The notes under the pieces: model-generated
The model's input: the letters and a program-made list of their open reading frames with translations, nothing else
Database searches by the model: none
What the model was told of the DNA's origin: nothing
Made by a program: the position numbers and the translations under genes
Shown: positions 1 to 5,867 of the stretch, piece by piece
Layout of the letters: each line of letters opens with the position of its first letter
Numbering within the stretch: position 1 is the stretch's first letter
DNA from: Streptomyces cinnabarinus
GTDB taxonomy: Bacteria; Actinomycetota; Actinomycetes; Streptomycetales; Streptomycetaceae
Direction: 5' to 3'
Assembly: GCF_027270315.1 (NCBI RefSeq)
Contig: NZ_CP114413.1
Coordinates: 8,060,001-8,124,000, forward strand
Length of the DNA stretch: 64,000 nucleotides

Positions 1-954
1 GGCTGGCAGGCCAGACGGTTCGGCTGGGAGGTGCCGCGGGAGTGGGTGCTTCAGACGGCCGGCGTCATCACCACGCTCAAGACCGCGGTGCAGGCCTTCT
101 CCGCCCCCGGTGACTCGGTCCTGATCCAGCCGCCGGTCTACGCCCACTTCCACCACGACGTCCTGCTCAACGGCCGCCACCTCGCCTACGCTCCGCTCCA
201 GCGCACCGAGGACGGCTACCGGTTCGACGCCCGTACGTTCGCCGCCGCCATCCGGCCCGACACCAAACTGTTCATCCTCAGCCACCCCCACAACCCCACC
301 GGCAACGTCTGGACGGAGGACGAGCTGCGGACCATGGGGGAGATCTGCGCCGGGCACGGCGTCCTCGTCATATCCGACGAGATCCACCAGGACCTCGTCA
401 TCAATCCGGAGCGCCAGCACATCCCGTTCGCCTCGCTCGGCCGGGAGTTCGAGCGCAACAGCATCACCTGCACGGCGCCGAGCAAGACGTTCAACCTTCC
501 CGGGCTGCAGAGTGCCAACGCGTTCGTCCCCGACCCCAGGCTGCGCGAGGAACTGGCCCGCCAGTACGAACGCAACGCCTTCCCGTTCGTCAACGTGCTG
601 GGCATGGCCGCCGCCGAGGCCGCCTACACGCACGGTGAGCCCTGGCTGGAGGAGATGCTCACCTACCTGCGCCGCAACCACACCCACTTCGCGCAGTCGG
701 TCAACAGCGCCACCTCCAAGGTCCGGGTGCTGCCGGCGGACGCGCTCTACCTGGCGTGGACGGACTGCCGCGGTCTGGGGCTGGACGCCGAGTCCCTGGA
801 CAAATTCATGCTCACCAAGGCCCGCCTGTGGCTGGACAAGGGACAGAAGTTCGGGACCGAGGGCCACGGCTACATGCGCGTCAACCTGGGCTGCCCACGC
901 TCCACGGTCGACGAAGCGATACGACGGCTGCTCGCGGCCGTCGACGGCGCGTGA
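1..954 (+). CDS. PatB/MalY-type PLP aminotransferase or C-S lyase, 5' truncated by window edge
   Basis: This is the C-terminal part of a fold-type I PLP enzyme; the frame is open to base 1, so the true start lies outside the window. Visible family marks are SHPHNPTGNVW, ISDEIHQDLV (the Asp that contacts the PLP ring nitrogen), the Schiff-base lysine in TAPSKTFNLPGLQ and the C-terminal RVNLGCPR that binds the substrate carboxylate. The HNPTGNVW and SKTFNLPGLQ forms are typical of the MalY/PatB subgroup, which mostly cleaves cystathionine or other cysteine conjugates rather than transaminating. The substrate cannot be told from sequence. It ends about 200 bp before the next small ORF and shows no coupling to it. 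Confidence 0.9.
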   Translation, partial: GWQARRFGWEVPREWVLQTAGVITTLKTAVQAFSAPGDSVLIQPPVYAHFHHDVLLNGRHLAYAPLQRTEDGYRFDARTFAAAIRPDTKLFILSHPHNPTGNVWTEDELRTMGEICAGHGVLVISDEIHQDLVINPERQHIPFASLGREFERNSITCTAPSKTFNLPGLQSANAFVPDPRLREELARQYERNAFPFVNVLGMAAAEAAYTHGEPWLEEMLTYLRRNHTHFAQSVNSATSKVRVLPADALYLAWTDCRGLGLDAESLDKFMLTKARLWLDKGQKFGTEGHGYMRVNLGCPRSTVDEAIRRLLAAVDGA

Positions 955-1050
955 CCGTCCCAGTTGGCTCAGGGGCGGGTGAGGGACATCACCGTTCCAA
1001 GCGGTGAGCATAGCTGGAGCAGTAGTGCGATTGTGTGGCGCGCTGCTACC

Positions 1051-1097
1051 GCATCCGTCATTCGTCACTGTATTGACAGGTGACGAACTGCGGATGC
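1051..1097. promoter_or_regulatory. Long imperfect inverted repeat around a TTGACA hexamer
   Basis: Arms 1051-1068 and 1080-1097 match at 15 of 18 positions: GCATCCG/CGGATGC outside, TTCGTCAC/GTGACGAA inside, three mismatches between. The 11-nt centre carries a -35-like TTGACA at 1073-1078. No good -10 was found at 17-18 nt. It may be an operator for the 64-aa ORF that follows, or a remnant of a mobile end; nothing in the window decides. Confidence 0.5.
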
Positions 1098-1106
1098 ATG
1101 CTTACG

Positions 1107-1132
1107 GTGGCTCCGTCGGGCGACGGAGCCAC
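1107..1132 (+). promoter_or_regulatory. Perfect 12-bp stem in the leader of the 64-aa ORF
   Basis: GTGGCTCCGTCG (1107-1118) and its exact complement CGACGGAGCCAC (1121-1132) are separated by GG. The hairpin ends 17 nt before the GGAGG ribosome site at 1150-1154. It could be a 5'-UTR regulatory structure or a short terminator. Confidence 0.5.
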
Positions 1133-1160
1133 TGCGCGACCCGCGAAGTGGAGGTCGGTC

Positions 1161-1355
1161 ATGAACCAGGAAGCCGCGTCGGATGGCGCCACGGCGGCCC
1201 GGCAGGCGCGTTTCGGCAAGCTGCCCGAGCGTGTCCGGTTCGAGGACATGACGGAAGGGGCGGAGACGGAGCCGAACGGCGGCGTGAACGCCTCGTACCA
1301 GGATGTGGGCGCTTGGCGCACGTTCTCGTGCCTGGCCCTGGACCTGGGGCTGTAG
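1161..1355 (+). CDS. Small hypothetical protein, 64 aa
   Basis: A short ORF with a clean GGAGG at 1150-1154, six bases before the ATG, and normal high-GC codon use. The product is acidic and hydrophilic with a central FGKLPERVRFEDM segment and no membrane helix or Cys motif. That segment resembles small Streptomyces proteins of unknown function, but I do not know a role. It is preceded by two inverted repeats. Its stop at 1353-1355 abuts the msrA remnant, so the 3' end may have been changed by the same rearrangement. The start is chosen on the ribosome site; an in-frame ATG 27 codons upstream runs through the hairpin and is unlikely. Confidence 0.55.
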   Translation: MNQEAASDGATAARQARFGKLPERVRFEDMTEGAETEPNGGVNASYQDVGAWRTFSCLALDLGL

Positions 1356-1563
1356 CGGCGATCCCGGAGATCGTCTTCGACCCCGCGGTCGCCGACTACC
1401 GCGCGATCCTGGAGTACTTCTTCCAGATCCACGACCCGAGCACCCGGAACCGCCAGGGCAACGACATCGGGCTCAGCTACCGGTCCGCCGTCTTCTACGC
1501 CGACGAGGAGCAGCGCCGGATCGCGCTGGACACCATCGCCGACGTGGACGCGTCCGGGCTGTG
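1355..1563 (+). pseudogene. msrA: msrA remnant, middle segment on plus strand
   Basis: Translation of this stretch contains EIVFDP, FFQIHDPSTRNRQGND, SYRSAVFYADEEQRR and IADVDASGLW, which is the middle of peptide methionine sulfoxide reductase A. The N-terminal half with the catalytic GCFWG motif is absent. After GLW the reading departs from the family. The following piece of the same protein lies directly next to it but on the opposite strand. This is a broken gene, not a functional reductase. Confidence 0.8.
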
Positions 1564-1680
1564 GCGGCGCCAGGTCGGGCGCGGGAAGTGGCAGGTGTAG
1601 CCGTCCGGTAGCGCTGGAGGTAGTCCTGGTGCTCCGGTTCGGCCTCCCAGAACGGTCCGGCCGGCGCCACGCCGAGTGAT
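1564..1680 (-). pseudogene. msrA: msrA remnant, inverted C-terminal segment with a frameshift
   Basis: Read on the minus strand, this stretch encodes VAPAGPFWEAEPEHQDYLQRY and, after an apparent one-base deletion near 1605, PDGYTCHFPRPTW in another frame. Together these are the C-terminal part of MsrA and continue the plus-strand fragment that ends at 1563. The join therefore marks an inversion inside an ancestral msrA, followed by frame decay. Limits are approximate. Confidence 0.75.
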
Positions 1681-1837
1681 CCAGTACGCCTCTGGCATAT
1701 GACAACTCGCACTTGCGTCCACCCTGTGCCACCGTGAATGAGGCATCCGCGGACCCGCTCAGGCGGTCTCCCCGCCCTCGTACGTGCGGCACCGCAGTCC
1801 CGGATGTCCGGCGGCTGACCTCGGACCGGACCGGCTC

Positions 1838-1890
1838 TTCGGCCTGGCCGCGTCGGCTGCGCCCTGTGCCGTCGACGCGGCCAGGCCGAA
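1838..1890 (+). promoter_or_regulatory. 18-bp perfect stem-loop abutting the ribosome site of the pyranose oxidase gene
   Basis: TTCGGCCTGGCCGCGTCG (1838-1855) pairs perfectly with 1873-1890 across a 17-nt loop. The 3' arm ends inside the likely Shine-Dalgarno AAGGA (1889-1893) of the gene starting at 1900. Folding in the mRNA would partly occlude that site, so it may control translation. It could instead terminate upstream transcription, though no T-run follows. The rest of 1697-1899 shows nothing else I can name. Confidence 0.6.
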
Positions 1891-1899
1891 AGGACGTCC

Positions 1900-3600
1900 A
1901 TGAACGACAGCGCTGTGCCCGTTCCCCATGAGGCCGACGTACTCATCATCGGCAGTGGCCCCGTCGGCTGCGCCTTCGCCCGCAAGCTGGTGGACGCGGG
2001 CAAGAACGTCCTGATGATCGATGCCGGGGCCCAGCTCTCCCGGCGCTACGGCGAACACCTCAAGAACAGCTATCTGTTCCAGCGGAACATCGACCTGTTC
2101 GTCTCCGTCATCAAGGGCAATCTGCTCCCGCTGTCGACCGCCACCAACCGGGAACCGGTGCTCACCCTGGACCCGTCCGCGTTCTCCTACGACCCGGACA
2201 AGTACGCCGGTTTCTCCATGCGCAACCAGAACCCGGAGCAGCGCGGGCACCTCAACCTGCCCGCCGCCGCGGCCACTTACGCGGTGGGCGGCATGGCCAC
2301 GCACTGGACCTGCGCGGTGCCCCGCTTCCACCCCGAGGTGGAACGGCGCCACGCCGGGGAGGACTACCCCATCGACGACAAGGCGATGGACCGGCTCTAC
2401 GAGGAAGCGGAGTCGCTCCTCACCCGCAGCACCTCGGTCTTCGCCGGCTCCGCCCGGCACCTGCTCGTCAAGCGCGTACTCCAGCGCGCGGGGGAGGAGT
2501 TCGCCGATGTCACCGAACTGCCCCTCGCGGTCAGCGACCGCGCCGACTCCGCCCAGACCTCCGCGGTGACCTGGTCGGCCGCCGACACCGTCCTCGGTGA
2601 ACTCGCCGACCCCGCGCACACACCCCCGCACGGCTCGTTCCGGCTGCTGCCCGAGCACCAGTGCGTCCGGCTGGAGATCACCGGTTCCGGCAAGCACCAG
2701 AAGGTCCAGTACGCCGTGGTGCGCAACCTGCGCGACGTCCGCGACGAGATCCGGCTGCGGGCCGACACCTACGTCGTGGCCTGCGGTGCCGTACCCACAC
2801 CGCAGTTGCTGTTCGCCTCCGGCGTCACCCTGCCCGCGCTCGGCCGCTATCTCACCGAACAGCCCATGTCCTTCTGCCAGGTGGTGCTGGAGCAGCAGCA
2901 CATGGACCACATCGAGGAGATCCTGCACAGCGGCGGCGACGCGGACCGGGCCGCCGCCGACCGCGTCGCCCGCTACCGCGCCGCCCAGCTCAAGCAGCTC
3001 CACGCCGGTGACAAGACCGCCGACCCGGTGCCCTTCCCGCCCTGTGAACGGGACCCGAACCTGGCCCTGTTGGTGACCGAGGCGCGCCCCTGGCACTGCC
3101 AGATCCACCGGGACGCCTTCACCTACGGCGCCGTACCGCCCAATGTGGACCCCCGGCTCATCGTGGACCTGCGCTGGTTCGGGATCTCCCGGCCCCGCCC
3201 GGAGAACAAGGTCACCTTCTCCCGGCGGCTCCGCGACACCTTCGACCTGCCGCAGCCCACCTTCTCCTTCCGCCTCGACGAGGCCGAACGCAAGGAGACG
3301 GACCGGATGAGCCGGCACATGATGCGCACCGCCGCCGCACTCGGCGGCTTCATGCCCGGCTCCGAGCCGGTGTTCCTCACCCCGGGCCTGCCGCTGCACA
3401 TCGCGGGCACCACCCGGATGGGCCGCAGCGCGCTGGACAGCGTCGTCGACGAGTACTCCAAGGTGTGGCACATCGACAACCTCTATCTCGGCGGCAACGG
3501 CCTGCACCCCTTCGGCAACGCCTCCAACCCCACGCTCACCAGCGTCGCGATGGCGCTGCACGCGGTCGACACCATCGTCAAGGGCCACCCCGGACACTGA
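1900..3600 (+). CDS. GMC-family pyranose 2-oxidase-like FAD oxidoreductase
   Basis: This 566-aa flavoprotein should oxidise a sugar or glycoside hydroxyl to a keto group. The N-terminal GSGPVG (18-23) is the FAD-binding motif. GGMATHWTC (His135) matches the STHW site where pyranose 2-oxidases attach FAD covalently to histidine. HIAGTTRMG (His500) and GNASNPTLT (Asn543) supply the GMC catalytic His/Asn pair. Length fits bacterial pyranose oxidases. Bacterial members include the C-glycoside 3-oxidase CarA, so the regiochemistry (C2 or C3) is open. No signal peptide is seen, suggesting a cytoplasmic enzyme. It heads a three-gene operon with an IolE-like protein 15 nt downstream and a propeller protein. 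Confidence 0.88.
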   Translation: MNDSAVPVPHEADVLIIGSGPVGCAFARKLVDAGKNVLMIDAGAQLSRRYGEHLKNSYLFQRNIDLFVSVIKGNLLPLSTATNREPVLTLDPSAFSYDPDKYAGFSMRNQNPEQRGHLNLPAAAATYAVGGMATHWTCAVPRFHPEVERRHAGEDYPIDDKAMDRLYEEAESLLTRSTSVFAGSARHLLVKRVLQRAGEEFADVTELPLAVSDRADSAQTSAVTWSAADTVLGELADPAHTPPHGSFRLLPEHQCVRLEITGSGKHQKVQYAVVRNLRDVRDEIRLRADTYVVACGAVPTPQLLFASGVTLPALGRYLTEQPMSFCQVVLEQQHMDHIEEILHSGGDADRAAADRVARYRAAQLKQLHAGDKTADPVPFPPCERDPNLALLVTEARPWHCQIHRDAFTYGAVPPNVDPRLIVDLRWFGISRPRPENKVTFSRRLRDTFDLPQPTFSFRLDEAERKETDRMSRHMMRTAAALGGFMPGSEPVFLTPGLPLHIAGTTRMGRSALDSVVDEYSKVWHIDNLYLGGNGLHPFGNASNPTLTSVAMALHAVDTIVKGHPGH

Positions 3601-3615
3601 CCCCCGCCCCGACCT

Positions 3616-4575
3616 ATGGACGCCACCATGCCGGTTCACCCCACCCCGCGCCCGGACGGAATCCACCTGGGCATCACCCCCACCTGCTGGACCAACGACG
3701 ACTTCCCGCTCATCGGCGACGACATCCCCATGGAGCAGTGCCTCAGCGAGATCGCGCTCGCCGGGTTCGAGGGGTGCAGCATCGGCCACACCTTCCCCAC
3801 CGACCCTGACGCGCTGACCGCCGCCATGCATCTGCGCGGACTCAGCGTCAGCGAACCCTGGGTGAGCACGTACTTCACCGTGCCCGACGGCTCCGCGCGC
3901 ACCGCCCGCGAACTGCTGAGGGTGCTGGAGTTCCTGAACCGCTTCAACGCCGACGGACCACCGGTGCGGACCACCACCATCGGTGTCGCCGAGTTCGGCC
4001 ACTCCGTCCACCTCCAGCAACTCAGCCTGCGCAGCAACAAACCGGAGTTCACGGACGAGCAGTGGGCCGACCTCTGCGAGGGCCTGAACAAACTCGGCGA
4101 GATCATCGCGGGCCAGGGCTTCACCCTCGCCTACCACCCCCACATGGGCACCGGCGTCCAGACCGAGCGGGACGTCGACCGGCTGATGCGGGACACCGAC
4201 CCCCGCCATGTCGGCCTGCTGATCGACACCGGCCATCTCACCTGGGCGGGCGCCGATCTGACGGCGCTGATGGAACGGCACCGGGACCGGATCGCGCATG
4301 TGCACCTGAAGAACGTCCGCGGTGGCGTCCGCGCCGACCGCACGCTGGCCGACGGCAGCTTCCGCGAGTACATCGAGGCCGGCATCTTCACCGTGCCCGG
4401 CGACAGCGACGGCGACATCGACTTCGACACCGTCCTGAAGGTCCTCGGCCCCGGCGAGGCCTACCGGGGCTGGCTGGTGGTCGAGGCCGAGCAGGACCCG
4501 CGGGGCGGTCACCCGCCGCTCTACTACGCGCAGACCGCCCACGCCTACCTGGCCCGGGCTCTCGACCCCAACTGA
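3616..4575 (+). CDS. IolE-like TIM-barrel isomerase/dehydratase
   Basis: A 319-aa xylose-isomerase-like TIM-barrel protein. The N-terminal segment around WTNDDFPLIGDD, EQCLSEIALAGFEGCSIGH and SEPWVSTYF resembles myo-inosose-2 dehydratase (IolE), which removes water from a keto-cyclitol. Later strands carry YHPHMGTG, LLIDTGHLTWAG and AHVHLKNVRGG, the usual metal-ligand regions of the fold. Since the operon starts with a sugar oxidase, the likely substrate is a 2- or 3-keto sugar. A related fold also forms the large subunit of C-glycoside deglycosidases (CarB/DfgA), but the small CarC-type partner is not encoded nearby. An ATG four codons downstream is an alternative start; neither has a strong ribosome site. 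Confidence 0.82.
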   Translation: MDATMPVHPTPRPDGIHLGITPTCWTNDDFPLIGDDIPMEQCLSEIALAGFEGCSIGHTFPTDPDALTAAMHLRGLSVSEPWVSTYFTVPDGSARTARELLRVLEFLNRFNADGPPVRTTTIGVAEFGHSVHLQQLSLRSNKPEFTDEQWADLCEGLNKLGEIIAGQGFTLAYHPHMGTGVQTERDVDRLMRDTDPRHVGLLIDTGHLTWAGADLTALMERHRDRIAHVHLKNVRGGVRADRTLADGSFREYIEAGIFTVPGDSDGDIDFDTVLKVLGPGEAYRGWLVVEAEQDPRGGHPPLYYAQTAHAYLARALDPN

Positions 4576-4603
4576 CCCACAGACAACTGGAAGGCACCCC
4601 ACC

Positions 4604-5863
4604 ATGGGCGCAAGCACCCCCCTGAACCTCCGCGTCCCCCGCTTCACGCGCGAGGTCCTGGAGGACGACCTGAACGAGGGCTACTGGCTGGAGGCCCCCG
4701 ACATCGACGGCGACACCCGCCCCGACCTGGTCGGCCACGGCCTCTACCTCGGCGAGCTGTACTGGTACCAGAACCCGGGCTGGCAGAAGCGCCTGGTCGC
4801 CGACGGCTTCCACATGCCGATCGGCGCCCACTACGGCGACATCTCCGGCAACGGCTTCCCCGACATCGTCGTCTGCTACGAGCTGTACGGCGCCCGCGGC
4901 CGGATCGACGACCCCGACCCCGACGGCGGGAAGATCGACTGGATCGAGAACACCGGCAAGTTCGACTCCGAGACCCGCTGGAAGCGCCACTTCATCGGCC
5001 GCCACACCGCCATGCACCGGATGCGCCTCGGCCACTTCACCCAGACCCGCAAACCGGAGCTGATGGCCCTGCCGACGGTGGGCGCCCACCACGTCCACGC
5101 CCTCGTACCCGTCGTGCTGTTCAGCCCGAACAACGACGTACGCCAGCCCTGGGACAAGCGCATCATCGACGATGCCCACTACCGCATGATCCACGGCGTG
5201 GAGATCCAGAAGAACCCGCTCCCGGGCAGCGAGCACCTCGACTCGATCCTGCTCGCCTCCGAGGAGGGCGTCACCTGGCTCCACTACGACGAGGTCCAGC
5301 AGCGCTTCACCACCACCCACATCGGCGACGGCGAGCACGAACGGTTCGACGCCACCGGGTTCAAGGGCAGCGGCGACGTCGGCGCCGGACGGATCGGCGA
5401 CGACCCGCACGCGTACGTCGTGGCCACCGAGCCCTTCCACGGCAACACCGTGGCCGCCTACGTCAAGGAACGGCCCGGCACGCCGGTCGCCGAGGCGAGC
5501 TGGCGCCGCATCGTGCTGGACGTCTTCGGCGACCCCAACGAACTCGGCGAGGGCCCGAGCCATCAGATCGTCTGCGCCGACTTCGACAACGACGGCGACG
5601 ACGAGTTCCTGGTCGCGCTGCGCGGACCGTACCCTTGGCAGGGCGTCTTCTACTACAAGTGCCTGGACGTCGAGGCCGGGGTGTTCGCCAAGTGGCGGGT
5701 GTCCTCGGACAGCGCCGCGCGGATCGCCCTTGGCGACTTCAACGGCGACGGGCGGCTCGACTTCGCCACCATCGCCTACAAGGTCGACAAGTACTTCCTC
5801 GCCGAGGACGCCAAACTCTGCCTGTTCCGCAATGACATCGAGGAAGCGGCCGTCCGGCCGTAG
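4604..5863 (+). CDS. Stand-alone FG-GAP/VCBS beta-propeller similar to the propeller domain of aldos-2-ulose dehydratase
   Basis: A 419-aa protein built of propeller blades with Asp-rich loops such as DIDGDTRPD, DISGNGFPD, DFDNDGDDE and DFNGDGRLD. Beyond generic blades, it carries GYWLEAP, GKIDWIENTG, MHRMRLGHFTQT, EPFHGNTVAAY, LDVFG and HQIVCAD in an order that, from memory, follows the N-terminal seven-bladed propeller of Phanerochaete aldos-2-ulose dehydratase, the enzyme acting after pyranose oxidase in fungi. The fungal cupin domains are missing. No signal peptide is present. A GGAAGG site precedes the ATG. It is 28 nt behind the IolE-like gene. The assignment as a ketosugar dehydratase is inference; a non-catalytic propeller is the alternative. 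Confidence 0.72.
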   Translation: MGASTPLNLRVPRFTREVLEDDLNEGYWLEAPDIDGDTRPDLVGHGLYLGELYWYQNPGWQKRLVADGFHMPIGAHYGDISGNGFPDIVVCYELYGARGRIDDPDPDGGKIDWIENTGKFDSETRWKRHFIGRHTAMHRMRLGHFTQTRKPELMALPTVGAHHVHALVPVVLFSPNNDVRQPWDKRIIDDAHYRMIHGVEIQKNPLPGSEHLDSILLASEEGVTWLHYDEVQQRFTTTHIGDGEHERFDATGFKGSGDVGAGRIGDDPHAYVVATEPFHGNTVAAYVKERPGTPVAEASWRRIVLDVFGDPNELGEGPSHQIVCADFDNDGDDEFLVALRGPYPWQGVFYYKCLDVEAGVFAKWRVSSDSAARIALGDFNGDGRLDFATIAYKVDKYFLAEDAKLCLFRNDIEEAAVRP

Positions 5864-5867
5864 CGCC

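Noticed and set aside
1759..4647. A 962-codon open frame on the minus strand opposite the pyranose oxidase operon
   Set aside because: Composition is Gly/Val/Arg-rich and typical of high-GC antisense frames; the plus strand has well-recognised enzymes with proper starts.
1900..5863. Assignment of the operon to the known C-glycoside deglycosidase (Car/Dfg) system
   Set aside because: The oxidase and TIM barrel would fit, but the small CarC/DfgB subunit is absent and the propeller is unexplained; kept only as an alternative.
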